Below, in pieces: positions 1 through 7,789 of a stretch of 33,236 nucleotides of DNA. The notes under the pieces were generated by a model that was given only the letters and a program-made list of their open reading frames with translations, was not told where the DNA came from and did not search any database. The stretch comes from JAICLV01 sp036380925. GTDB taxonomy: Bacteria; Actinomycetota; Actinomycetes; Acidothermales; Acidothermaceae. Position numbers and translations under genes: made by a program. The stretch spans positions 1-33,236 of the forward strand of contig DASVDW010000054.1 in assembly GCA_036380925.1 (NCBI GenBank). The letters are read 5' to 3'. The stretch's first letter is position 1. The number at the start of each line of letters is the position of its first letter.

Positions 1-860
1 TGTTCTTGCCGTACGACCAAGGGCTCGAACATGGGCCGCGCGACTTCTTCGCCAACGAGGCCGCGACCGATCCGCGCTACGTCTTGCGCCTGGCGGTTGA
101 GGGTGGATTCAACGGAGTCGTCATTCACGCGGGGCTCGCCCAGAAGTTCTACTGGGAGTTCGCCGGAGAGGTTCCGCTGATCGTCAAGCTCAACGGCAAG
201 ACCGACATCCCGCCGGACGACGCGGCGCTGTCACCGCTCATCACGACCGTCGAAGAGGCGGTCGCACTTGGCGCGGACGCCGTCGGTTACACGCTCTACG
301 TCGGCAGCCCGTCGCAGGTTGAGGACTTCGACCAATTGCGGTCGGTGCGCGCGGACGCCGCCCGCCTCGGCATGCCGCTGATTGTGTGGGCGTATCCCAG
401 GGGCGCGGCGGTCGTCGCGAAGGGCGGCGCCGATTCGTTCTACGCCGTCGACTACGCCAGCCGGGTGGCCAGCGAGATCGGCGCCGACATGGTCAAGGTC
501 AACTTTCCCCGCCCGGCCAAGCGGGTCGCGGTGCGCGCGGAGTACGACGCCGACTTCACCGAGCAGCAGGCGATTGAAGCGGTCGTTCGGTCCGCCAACC
601 GGACCCTGCTCTTGGTCTCCGGAGGTGAGAAGCTCGGCGACGAGGCGATGTTGGAGAAGGCTCGCCTGTCGATGGACGCCGGCGCCACCGGGCTCATCTT
701 CGGACGCAACGTGTGGCAGCGAACGCATCTGGAGTCCATGCGGTTTGTGGCCGCCTTGCGCGCCATCCTCGAGCAGCACCCGTCGCGGGAGAAGACTCCG
801 GGTGTCATATACACCTCTGCCAACCCGGCGAGCGCGAATCGGCTCAGCCACGCCTCCTAA
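1..860 (+). CDS. Class I fructose-bisphosphate aldolase, DhnA/FbaB type (5' truncated by the window edge)
   Basis: This enzyme cleaves or forms fructose 1,6-bisphosphate (or a related ketose phosphate) through a lysine Schiff base in a cytoplasmic TIM barrel. The reading frame is open at the window edge. Its first visible residues, PYDQGLEHGP, are the strand-1 signature that lies tens of residues into family members, so the true start is upstream and the TTG at 6 is not a start. Family blocks follow in order: PLIVKLNGKTD, AVGYTLYVGS, then GADMVKVNFP with the likely Schiff-base lysine at bases 495-497, LLVSGGEKLG as phosphate-binding loop, and GLIFGRNVWQR near the end. The stop is at 858-860. 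The next gene's likely GTG start lies inside its 3' end, so the two are probably cotranscribed. DhnA homologues also include transaldolase-like and AroA'-like enzymes, so the exact substrate is a family inference. Confidence 0.88.
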   Translation, partial: FLPYDQGLEHGPRDFFANEAATDPRYVLRLAVEGGFNGVVIHAGLAQKFYWEFAGEVPLIVKLNGKTDIPPDDAALSPLITTVEEAVALGADAVGYTLYVGSPSQVEDFDQLRSVRADAARLGMPLIVWAYPRGAAVVAKGGADSFYAVDYASRVASEIGADMVKVNFPRPAKRVAVRAEYDADFTEQQAIEAVVRSANRTLLLVSGGEKLGDEAMLEKARLSMDAGATGLIFGRNVWQRTHLESMRFVAALRAILEQHPSREKTPGVIYTSANPASANRLSHAS

Positions 861-1779
861 GCGGTGGGCGCTATCCGCCCTCGCGCTGCTGCTGGCCGCG
901 TCGGCGGCGGGGTCGTGCACGCGAGAAGGGCCCGGCGCCGGCGTTGGCACGTCGTCCGCACCATCGGCCGTCACGTCGTCGAGCGCGGCGCTCTCGCCCT
1001 CGGCGTCGCCGACGTCGCCCGTACCGCCGACGTCGATCGGGCCAGGCACGCCGACGTCTGCGGCGTCCAGCAGCGCCTCACCGGCCACCACCTCGGTGGC
1101 GCCCGCGACCACCGCGCGCCCGAGCGGCCCGGCGCTTCCGAGCGCGTTGGTTGGCGTCGACGTCACGAAACTGCCGACCGCGAAGCGGATTGTGGCCCTC
1201 ACCTTCGACGCCGGCGGCAACGCCGACGGCATCCCGAAGATTCTCGCCACGTTGCGCGCGAAGCAGGCCGCGGCGACCTTCTTCCTGACCGGCTCGTGGG
1301 TCGAGTCATTCCCGGCGCAGGCGCGCGCGCTCGGCGCGCAATACGCGGTCGGCGACCACAGCATGACGCACCCGCACTTCAGCCAACTGTCGGACAACGC
1401 CGCGCGGGCGGAGGTTGAGGACGCTCGCGCGGTGATACGCGCGGCAACGGGACTTGACCCGAGGCCGCTGTTCCGGTTCCCGTTCGGCGAGCGCGACGCC
1501 CACGACCGCGCTTTGGTCAACGCACTTGGCTACGTTTCGATCGGCTGGACCGTGGACACCTTGGGCTGGCAGGGCACTTCGGCGGGCCGAACCGCCGAAT
1601 CAGTGCGGCAGCGGGTGCTTGCGCAACTGCAGCCGGGCGAGATCGTGCTCATGCACGTGGGAGCGCATCCCACCGATCGCTCGACCCTCGACGCCGACGC
1701 GCTGGCCGGCGTCATCGACGCCGTTCGCGCTGCGGGCTATGGTTTCGTCACCCTGCCCGCCGGGCTTGGGCTTTCTTGA
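802..1779 (+). CDS. Lipoprotein-like polysaccharide deacetylase (NodB homology domain)
   Basis: Secreted carbohydrate esterase family 4 protein, probably acting on cell-wall peptidoglycan or another N-acetylated glycan. I chose GTG 802 because it opens a credible signal peptide (basic residues 9-21, hydrophobic 22-37) ending in a lipobox-like AGSC with Cys39. A GGAGA lies 11 bases upstream, and the start overlaps the aldolase by 59 bases. Residues 40-120 are a Ser/Thr/Pro/Ala-rich linker typical of surface anchoring. The NodB domain fills about 128-326. Motif 1 is TFDAGG with catalytic Asp136, motif 2 is HSMTHP with His186 and His190, motif 3 is RFPFGERD, then WTVDTLGW, and LMHVG at the C-terminal end. 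The second Asp of the usual TFDDG motif is Ala here. The 3' end overlaps the convergent ATPase gene by 43 bases. The lipid anchor is less certain because position -3 is Ala, not Leu. Confidence 0.85.
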   Translation: MSYTPLPTRRARIGSATPPKRWALSALALLLAASAAGSCTREGPGAGVGTSSAPSAVTSSSAALSPSASPTSPVPPTSIGPGTPTSAASSSASPATTSVAPATTARPSGPALPSALVGVDVTKLPTAKRIVALTFDAGGNADGIPKILATLRAKQAAATFFLTGSWVESFPAQARALGAQYAVGDHSMTHPHFSQLSDNAARAEVEDARAVIRAATGLDPRPLFRFPFGERDAHDRALVNALGYVSIGWTVDTLGWQGTSAGRTAESVRQRVLAQLQPGEIVLMHVGAHPTDRSTLDADALAGVIDAVRAAGYGFVTLPAGLGLS

Positions 1780-4316
1780 CGGGACGCTTTCTTGAGCAGC
1801 AGGTCCAGCCGGACCGCGAGCCAGCCAAGCGCCCCGATGGCGATCGCGGCAAGCGCCTCAGTCCACGACAGCGAGGTCGTCTCGAGCAACTCGCGCAGCG
1901 GGGGCGCGTAGACACCCGCCAACGCCAAACCGACCGAGCCCGCGACCGCCAACAACAAGAAGACGTTGGATCGAACGCCTTGCCGCGCGCGGATTCCCAA
2001 TGCGACTCCGAGCTGCAGGGAAGTGAGAGTCAAGAACACCATGCTTTGCCACGGCCGCCCCGAGCTGTCTGCCCACGCCGCGACACCCAATGTCGCGGCG
2101 GTGAGCACGAACGCGAGCCGAAGGACCCGAGCCCATAAGCCGTCTCCGAGCACGCTCTCTCGCGGTGGCCGTGGCGGTCTGGTCATCGAACCAGGTTCGG
2201 TCGGCTCGGCGCCTAGCGCGACGCCGGTCAGGCCGTGCGTCAACAGGTTGATCCAAAGGATCTGCGCCGCCCGCAGCGGAAGCGGGAAGCCGAAGAACGG
2301 TCCGGCCAGCATGACGAGGATCTCCGACGCGCCCCCGGCCAGGCCGAACGTCAAGAATCGCCGAACGTTCGCATAGATCCGGCGGCCCTCCTCCACCGCC
2401 GAGACGACCGTGGCGAGCTCGTCGTCCGCGAGCACCAGGTCGGCCGCCTGCCGGGCCACCTCCGTTCCGCGATGGCCCATCGCGACACCGATGTCGGCGC
2501 GACGCAACGCCGGACCATCGTTGACGCCATCGCCCACCATCGCCACGATCGCGCCCGCGGCCCGGCGGGCCTCGACGATGTCGAGCTTTTGCTCGGGCGC
2601 GATCCGCGCGAACAGCTGGCTTCGCGTTGGGTCGGCTCCTTCTCGCAAGCCGACGCCGGTGACGACGGCGGCCACGGCGCCGTCCGCGCCGACGGCGCCG
2701 TCCGCGCCGACCAGGCCGACCCGACGGGCGATCGCCAGCGCGGTGGCCGCGTGGTCGCCGGTGATCAAGACAGGCTCGATGCCAGCCCGCCGACACGCCC
2801 GCAAGGTGTCAGCGGCCGATTCCTTTGGCGGGTCGGCGATCGCGACCAGGCCGACCAGGCGCAAGTCGCGCTCGACCATCGGCAGATCCGGCGGCAACTC
2901 CTCTCGCCGCGCGCTGGCCACGGCCAGCACGCGATACCCCTCGCGCGCGAAAGCCGCCGCCTGCGCGTGGGCACGCGCGGCGAAGTCGTCCCCGGCCGGA
3001 TCCGGCTGGCAAAGCGGCAGCACGGCTTCGGGCGCGCCCTTCGTGCACACCGTGAATCCGCCGGCAGCCGCGTGAATCGTCGTCATGCGCTTGCGATGAC
3101 TGTCGAACGGCAGTTCGGCGGTCCGCGGCAAGTCGCGCCGCAACGATCCGGTGTCGACGCCGACCGATGCGGCGGCCGCCAACAGCGCGATCTCGGTTGG
3201 GTCGCCGAGGCCGGCGCCTGGAGCGGCGTCGGCCGAGCCATTGGCGAGTTGCGCGTCGTTGCACAGCGCTGTAACGGTGAGCAACTCGACGACGCTCGAA
3301 CCTGGCGGGCCGGACGGCGGGTCGACGAGCGAGCGCGTGCCGTCCGGGACGTAGGCGATCTCGGCGCGCATCCGGCCGGTCGTCAGCGTTCCCGTCTTGT
3401 CCGTCGCGAGCACGGTCACGGAGCCGAGGGTCTCTACCGCGGGCAGCCTCCGCACGATCGCGTGCCGGCGTGCCATCTGCCGGGCGCCCAACGCGAGGCT
3501 CAGTGTGATGACGGCGGGCAGCGACTCCGGCACGGCCGCCACGGCAAGGCTTATCGCGGTTATCACCATTCGCTCGACCGGTTCACCGCGGATGAGTCCC
3601 AGCAGCAGCACGAGGCTGCACAAGAGGACCGCCACCAAAGCGAGGACGCGACCGAGTTGGGCGAGCCGGCGTTGCAGCGGCGTTTGTTGCGGGGCGGTGT
3701 CGAGCAGCGCGGCGATGCGGCCCAAGGCGCTGCGCTCACCGGTCGCGGAGACGACGGCGACCGCACGGCCCTTCACCACGACGGTGCCAGCCGAGATCGT
3801 CGAGTCGTGTTCGGTGTCGGCCGACTTTCCAACAGGAACCGACTCCCCGGTCAACGCCGCCTCGTCGATCAGCAACGCGTGCGCCTCGAGCAACTCGGCG
3901 TCGGCCGGCACGATGTCGCCCTCGGACAACACCACGACGTCGCCAGGGACCAGACCCTCGGCGTGCACCTCGAACTCGATCCCGTCGCGGCGCACGCGCG
4001 CGAGCGGCGCCGCCATCGCCGACAAGGCCTCGATCGCGCGCTGCGCGCGCAGTTCTTGCCAGACGCCGACGGTTGAGTTCACCACGACCACCAACCCGAT
4101 GACCGCGGCGTCGGTGAAGTCGCCGGTCGCGGACGTGAGCGCCGCGGCGGCGAGCAGCACCAAGATCAGCGGGTCGCGCAGCTGGACGGCCACGCTCGAC
4201 ACCACCGACGCGCGTCGAGGTTTGCCCACAGCGTTGGGGCCGGTCTCGATCAGCCGACGCGCGGCCTCCTCCGAGCTGAGACCGCCGACACCGGAGGACA
4301 GCGCACGCACACTCAC
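1737..4316 (-). CDS. P2-type cation-transporting P-type ATPase (CtpF/PMA1-like)
   Basis: Membrane ATPase of 859 residues that moves a cation at the cost of ATP. Seen in order: N-terminal cation-ATPase domain (SSEEAARRLIETGPNAVG), actuator loop LTGES (155-159), M4 motif PESLP with Glu264, phosphorylation motif DKTGTLT with Asp306, ATP-site motif KGAPE, hinge MVGDGVND (593-600) and six C-terminal helices. The family is the calcium/PMA1 group by overall pattern. Two expected Ca2+ ligands differ: the M6 motif is NLLTHG (690-695), with His694 where SERCA has Asp800, and M5 has Gly662 where SERCA has Asn768. The transported ion is therefore open. GTG 4316 is preceded by GAGGACC. A DosR-like box lies 59 bases upstream, which fits because mycobacterial ctpF belongs to the DosR regulon. 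A perfect 18-bp duplication lies inside the P domain. Confidence 0.92.
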   Translation of the reverse strand: MSVRALSSGVGGLSSEEAARRLIETGPNAVGKPRRASVVSSVAVQLRDPLILVLLAAAALTSATGDFTDAAVIGLVVVVNSTVGVWQELRAQRAIEALSAMAAPLARVRRDGIEFEVHAEGLVPGDVVVLSEGDIVPADAELLEAHALLIDEAALTGESVPVGKSADTEHDSTISAGTVVVKGRAVAVVSATGERSALGRIAALLDTAPQQTPLQRRLAQLGRVLALVAVLLCSLVLLLGLIRGEPVERMVITAISLAVAAVPESLPAVITLSLALGARQMARRHAIVRRLPAVETLGSVTVLATDKTGTLTTGRMRAEIAYVPDGTRSLVDPPSGPPGSSVVELLTVTALCNDAQLANGSADAAPGAGLGDPTEIALLAAAASVGVDTGSLRRDLPRTAELPFDSHRKRMTTIHAAAGGFTVCTKGAPEAVLPLCQPDPAGDDFAARAHAQAAAFAREGYRVLAVASARREELPPDLPMVERDLRLVGLVAIADPPKESAADTLRACRRAGIEPVLITGDHAATALAIARRVGLVGADGAVGADGAVAAVVTGVGLREGADPTRSQLFARIAPEQKLDIVEARRAAGAIVAMVGDGVNDGPALRRADIGVAMGHRGTEVARQAADLVLADDELATVVSAVEEGRRIYANVRRFLTFGLAGGASEILVMLAGPFFGFPLPLRAAQILWINLLTHGLTGVALGAEPTEPGSMTRPPRPPRESVLGDGLWARVLRLAFVLTAATLGVAAWADSSGRPWQSMVFLTLTSLQLGVALGIRARQGVRSNVFLLLAVAGSVGLALAGVYAPPLRELLETTSLSWTEALAAIAIGALGWLAVRLDLLLKKASRQESPSPAGRVTKP
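2676..2711. repeat. Perfect in-frame tandem duplication, 2 x 18 bp
   Basis: Two identical adjacent 18-base units, 2676-2693 and 2694-2711, lie in the P-type ATPase gene. They encode a repeated six-residue unit in the segment GADGAVGADGAV (538-549), between the ITGDH motif and the Rossmann-core strand that follows. It looks like a slippage duplication that kept the frame. Confidence 0.9.
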
Positions 4317-4375
4317 AACTGGTCCTCGGCCCTCGGCACCCCACCATCATCTGTGCCGCGGTCGCCGACCGAGCA

Positions 4376-4389
4376 GGGCACAATGTCCC
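4376..4389 (-). promoter_or_regulatory. DosR/DevR-like box upstream of the P-type ATPase
   Basis: Read toward the ATPase gene the site is GGGACATTGTGCCC. It matches 8 of 10 half-site bases of GGGAC-N4-GTCCC, with a perfect first half. There are 59 bases between the box and the GTG start, the same as for nifJ, hypF and the GyrI-like gene. It shares GGGACATT with the nifJ box. Function is inferred. Confidence 0.5.
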
Positions 4390-4417
4390 CGATTCTCAGC
4401 GGCAGGTCAGCAGCAGA

Positions 4418-5095
4418 TCAGCCGGACAGCGCCTGCCACGATCCAAGCGCCTGGAGTCCCACCACGCCGGCGAAGCACCCGACGACGATCACCACCGCGA
4501 TCAGCCACCGACGGGCGCCAACGCCGCCGATCACGCTGCGCGGCGCGGCCCGCCAGTCACGCGGACCAACACGGGCGACGTCCAGCGCGTGGCCCAGCAC
4601 GTGCACGGTCATCGCGGCGAACCAGACGACGAAGCTCGCCTTGTGGCACGAGAGGAGAAGCGCGCGGGTGCTGCCGCGGGTCAGACCGAGGCCGACGCCG
4701 CTCGCCAGCAACGCGCCTGTCGTCAAGATGACGACGGGGCCGAGTAACCGTAGGACCAGCTTCGGCGGCCCCTTGCCGCGATAGCCGGCGGCGCCGGTGT
4801 AGTAGCGCGCGAACCGATACCCGGTCGCGCCAATCTTCAGCAGGGTCGGCGGAATCAACGCGAAGCCGATGAAGACGTGAGCCCGCAAGAGGCTCTGAAC
4901 CGACAGCAACGTCGCGCCTTCAGCCGCCAACAGCAGCAGCAGCACGGCGGCCGCGGCCGCCGTGAGCCGCGCGTTCCCCTCGACCCCGTCGCGCACGGCG
5001 CTGCGACAATCGGGCGCGGAGGTCTGGTTCGTCACATCGCGCGATCGTAGGCACCGACCCTTACGCGCAGCTGAAGTGACCGGTCGTTCAGCCAT
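4418..5095 (-). CDS. Multi-helix cytochrome-b-like membrane protein
   Basis: Integral membrane protein of 225 residues from ATG 5095. Five hydrophobic helices can be drawn, starting near LTAAAAAVLLLLLAAEG, LLRAHVFIGFAL, LGPVVILTTGALL, CHKASFVVWFAAM and RRWLIAVVIVVG. Histidines in or beside helices (RAHVFIG, SCHKASF, TVHVLGH) resemble the heme-b ligand pattern of cytochrome b561 and ferric-reductase-like four-helix proteins, so a transmembrane electron-transfer role is plausible but not shown. The first 20 residues are hydrophilic and cysteine-containing. An in-frame GTG at 5035 (VTNQTSAP) is an alternative start that would leave more room for the divergent response-regulator promoter; neither start has a strong ribosome site. 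It precedes the ATPase in the same direction with 101 bases between. I do not recognise a precise family. Confidence 0.6.
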   Translation of the reverse strand: MAERPVTSAARKGRCLRSRDVTNQTSAPDCRSAVRDGVEGNARLTAAAAAVLLLLLAAEGATLLSVQSLLRAHVFIGFALIPPTLLKIGATGYRFARYYTGAAGYRGKGPPKLVLRLLGPVVILTTGALLASGVGLGLTRGSTRALLLSCHKASFVVWFAAMTVHVLGHALDVARVGPRDWRAAPRSVIGGVGARRWLIAVVIVVGCFAGVVGLQALGSWQALSG

Positions 5096-5124
5096 ATGTA
5101 AGGTCGCGCCGAGAGGATGCCGCC

Positions 5125-5793
5125 ATGCGCGTGTTGATCGCCGAAGACGACGACGCTCTTCGGGACGTGCTCTCGCGCGCGCTCAAGGAGAGCGGCTATG
5201 TCGTCGACGCGGTCACCGACGGCCGGTCGGCGCTCGCGCATCTCGCGGTGTACGAGTACGACGTCGCGATCTTCGACTGGCGGATGCCGGTGATGACCGG
5301 ATACGACGCGGTGGGGGCGTTGCGAGCGCGCGGTGACCGCACGCCGGTCCTGATGCTGACCGCGCGCGACCAACCAGCCGACAGAGTCGCCGGCCTCGAC
5401 CGCGGCGCGGACGACTATCTCGTGAAGCCCTTTGACTTTCGGGAGATGCTGGCGCGAGTGCGCGCTCTGCAGCGGCGGTGGCCGTCGGTTCAGGGGCCGA
5501 TTCTCGGCTGCGGCGACCTTCGATTCGATCCGGCGACCCATCAGACGTTCGTCGGCGATGAGACGATAGCCGCCACCGCGACCGAGGTGGCCATTTTGGA
5601 GTTGCTCCTGCGACGGTCCCCCAACGTGGTGACGCGGCGGCAGATCGTGTTGCATGTGTGGCCCCACGAGAGCGATTCGATCGGTTCGAACGCGATCGAG
5701 GTGCACGTCGCGCGGTTACGCTCGAAAATCGTCGGATCCCGCGCGCACATCCAGACGGTGCGCGGAGTGGGATACCGGATCGTGCCGGAATGA
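5125..5793 (+). CDS. OmpR/PhoB-family response regulator
   Basis: Cytoplasmic DNA-binding response regulator of 222 residues, the usual family length. The receiver domain (about 1-115) has acidic pocket EDDD (7-10), phospho-acceptor Asp51 in FDWRMP, Thr79 in LTARD and Lys101 in LVKPF. The winged-helix effector domain fills about 125-222, with the recognition-helix region SNAIEVHVARLRSK and the closing wing HIQTVRGVGYRI. ATG 5125 is preceded by GAGAGG at a good distance. Its stop overlaps the kinase start as ATGA, so the pair is translationally coupled. It is divergent from the cytochrome-like gene with only 29 bases between, so a shared control region is likely. The signal is unknown. Being OmpR-type, it is not the expected reader of the DosR-like boxes, which belong to NarL-type regulators. 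Confidence 0.95.
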   Translation: MRVLIAEDDDALRDVLSRALKESGYVVDAVTDGRSALAHLAVYEYDVAIFDWRMPVMTGYDAVGALRARGDRTPVLMLTARDQPADRVAGLDRGADDYLVKPFDFREMLARVRALQRRWPSVQGPILGCGDLRFDPATHQTFVGDETIAATATEVAILELLLRRSPNVVTRRQIVLHVWPHESDSIGSNAIEVHVARLRSKIVGSRAHIQTVRGVGYRIVPE

Positions 5794-7106
5794 GAACACC
5801 GCGGATCGCCGGGCGCGCCGTTGTCGCGCCAGCGATCAAGGTCGCCGTCGCGGCCACCTTGGTCGTCGCCGCCTTGTACGTCGCGGTGGTCGCGCTGCTC
5901 GTCGCGCTCGTGAGTCACCGGCTGACGGCCGAGACCGACCACCGGTTGTCGCAGCAGCTGAGCGCCCTCGTGCGGCACCCCCAGGCACCACGCCTGACGA
6001 GCGAGAACTTCGGCGACGCCGACGACGCGCCGGTGTATGTGTGGCGCGTCTCCGCCGACAACGCGACCACGACGAGTTCGGCTGGCGCGCCGACGTTGCC
6101 GACGCGGGTCGTCGAGCGCAAGAGCGGATACCCGCGCAGCTTCCACCTAGGCACGGCGGAGTTTCGAATCGACGTCGCGACGCTGCCCGATGGCACCCGG
6201 TTGTTCGTCGGCGAAAGCCTTGCCCAGGAAGGGCACGTTCGGCAGTTGCTGTTGTTGACCGCGCTCGTCGTGTCGCCCGTGCTGATCGGCGGAGTCTTCG
6301 TCGGCGCGCTTGTCGTCGGGCGCCGCGCCTCACGGCCGATCGAACAGGCCCGACGACGTCAACTGGAGTTCACCGCGGACGCCTCGCACGAGTTGCGGAC
6401 GCCGCTCACCGTCATCGACGCGGAGGTGAGTCTCGCCCTCAGCGCGAAGCGCAGCGCGGCCGCCTACCGGGACAGTCTCGAGCGGGTCGCTGACGAGACG
6501 GACCGGCTACGACGGATTGTCGAGGACCTGTTGTGGTTGGCCCGTTTCGACTCCCAGCCTCCCCCGCCGAGCGAAGAGCTGGTTGACGTGCCGACATTGG
6601 TGGGCCGCTGCGCGCAACGGTTCGTCTCGGTGGCCGAGCTGCGGGGGGTCGAACTTCGCGTGGAACTCACCGGTCACCCCGGCGCGCTGATCGCCGCGCC
6701 ACCCGAGTGGGTCGACCGACTCACCGGCGTGCTGCTGGACAACGCCATTCGGTATGCGGGCTCTGGCGGACACGTCGAGGTCTGCGTCTCGGCGCCGTCG
6801 GGAAACGTTGTACTCGCGGTGTCCGACGACGGGCCGGGCGTGCCGGAGGATCAGCGGCCCCGATTGTTCGATCGGTTCCACCGGATGCAGACCTCGGTCG
6901 GAGAGCCGGGCGCCGGCCTAGGTCTTGCCATCGGCGACGCCGTCGTGCGATCGACAGCAGGGCGGTGGACGGTCGGGCGGTCGCGGCTCGGAGGCGCGTT
7001 GATGAGCGTCACCTGGGCCCAAGCTTTGGCGGGCCGGCGATCCACGCGGACAGCGGCCGACCCGACGAGCGAGCAGTCGACGGTCGACCGCGCGAACTCG
7101 CACTGA
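5790..7106 (+). CDS. Membrane sensor histidine kinase
   Basis: Partner kinase of the preceding regulator, 438 residues, starting at the ATG that overlaps the regulator stop. Two membrane helices (about 16-41 and 152-177) enclose an extracytoplasmic sensor region of about 110 residues. Phospho-acceptor His200 lies in ASHELRTPL. The catalytic domain shows the N box LLDNAIRYA, G1 box SDDGPGVPE, F box LFDRFHR and G2 box GAGLGLAIG. Only about 23 residues separate the second helix from His200, too few for a standard HAMP linker, so signal transmission probably runs directly from helix to dimerization domain. The C-terminal 30 residues are polar and look disordered. The ligand cannot be read from the sensor region. 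Confidence 0.94.
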   Translation: MRTPRIAGRAVVAPAIKVAVAATLVVAALYVAVVALLVALVSHRLTAETDHRLSQQLSALVRHPQAPRLTSENFGDADDAPVYVWRVSADNATTTSSAGAPTLPTRVVERKSGYPRSFHLGTAEFRIDVATLPDGTRLFVGESLAQEGHVRQLLLLTALVVSPVLIGGVFVGALVVGRRASRPIEQARRRQLEFTADASHELRTPLTVIDAEVSLALSAKRSAAAYRDSLERVADETDRLRRIVEDLLWLARFDSQPPPPSEELVDVPTLVGRCAQRFVSVAELRGVELRVELTGHPGALIAAPPEWVDRLTGVLLDNAIRYAGSGGHVEVCVSAPSGNVVLAVSDDGPGVPEDQRPRLFDRFHRMQTSVGEPGAGLGLAIGDAVVRSTAGRWTVGRSRLGGALMSVTWAQALAGRRSTRTAADPTSEQSTVDRANSH

Positions 7107-7109
7107 GGT

Positions 7110-7123
7110 GGGTCCTTCGACCC
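7110..7123 (+). promoter_or_regulatory. DosR/DevR-like palindrome upstream of the GyrI-like gene
   Basis: GGGTCCTTCGACCC is a perfect 5+5 inverted repeat with a 4-base centre. It matches 8 of 10 half-site bases of GGGAC-N4-GTCCC. It starts 3 bases after the kinase stop and leaves 59 bases to the ATG at 7183. It could also act as a small hairpin at the end of the kinase transcript. Confidence 0.42.
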
Positions 7124-7182
7124 TGGCGAAGCTCCCCCGGCGCGCGCATGTTGAGGCTGAATGCCCGAGGGAGGCGAGGACC

Positions 7183-7785
7183 ATGACGCTGACGGCGGAG
7201 CAGGGTGGGCTTTACTTGGCGACGACGAGCCCGCAGATCATCGACGTGCCGGATCTCACCTATCTCATGATTGACGGCTTAGGACCGCCCGATGGCGAGG
7301 ACTTCGACCTGGCCATGCGGGCGCTGTACCAGGTTTGTTTCAGCGTCCGAGGCGAGATCTCGGCGGCTGGCCGGCGCACTGGCACACCGTTGGAAGCGCT
7401 GTGGGGTCCCCCCTGCGAGCCAATGCGGGCGGGCCGGCGACCGAGCTGGCGATGGACCTTGATGCTCCCGCAGGCCACCGCTCCCGCACGCCTTCTCGCG
7501 GCGGGACTCGCGGACGCCGTCACGCGCGTGCGCGACCTTGTGCCGCCGTTGCCGGTCGACGAGGTGTACGTGTCCGTGTTGCGCGAAGGTCGATGCGTGC
7601 AGGCCATGCACGTCGGAGCGTACGCCGATGAGGCGGCGACGGTGTCGCGGCTGCTGGCGCACGCCGAGGCCAACGGCTACGCGCCGTCCGGACGTCATCA
7701 CGAGATCTACCTGTCCGACCCGGATCAAACTGCGCCGCAATGGCTGCGCACCATCGTGCGACTGCCGGTGGCGCCGCAGTTCTGA
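7183..7785 (+). CDS. GyrI-like small-molecule-binding domain protein
   Basis: Soluble protein of 200 residues resembling stand-alone GyrI/SbmC-like effector-binding domains, the fold that binds drugs or small ligands in AraC- and MerR-type regulators. Pattern seen: YLMIDGLGPPDGEDF near the N-terminus, then LYQVCFSVRG, the PLEALWGPP block, a central WRWTLMLPQ strand, DEVYVSVLREGRCVQ, and HVGAYADEAATVSRLLAHA near the end, where GyrI-like proteins have the gPy-type turn and helix. No DNA-binding domain is present. I chose ATG 7183 because a purine-rich GGGAGGCGAGGA lies directly upstream; the longer in-frame reading lacks this. It follows the kinase in the same direction but has its own palindrome. 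Function beyond ligand binding is unknown. Confidence 0.72.
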   Translation: MTLTAEQGGLYLATTSPQIIDVPDLTYLMIDGLGPPDGEDFDLAMRALYQVCFSVRGEISAAGRRTGTPLEALWGPPCEPMRAGRRPSWRWTLMLPQATAPARLLAAGLADAVTRVRDLVPPLPVDEVYVSVLREGRCVQAMHVGAYADEAATVSRLLAHAEANGYAPSGRHHEIYLSDPDQTAPQWLRTIVRLPVAPQF

Positions 7786-7789
7786 CCGC

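Noticed and set aside
864..1418. GTG at 864 just after the aldolase stop as start of the deacetylase
   Set aside because: It is in a different frame; its translation is arginine-rich and lacks the NodB motifs. GTG 802 is in the right frame.
231..1520. 429-residue minus-strand reading frame across the aldolase and deacetylase
   Set aside because: Arginine- and alanine-rich low-information translation without family motifs, antisense to two clear genes; a high-GC shadow.
2235..4731. Long plus-strand frames antisense to the ATPase (2235-4076 and 3397-4731)
   Set aside because: Composition typical of reverse-complement shadows, and the ATPase motifs are unambiguous on the other strand.
5125..5793. 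The OmpR-type regulator as the protein reading the DosR-like boxes
   Set aside because: DosR/DevR regulators have a NarL-type helix-turn-helix; this protein has a winged helix of the OmpR type.
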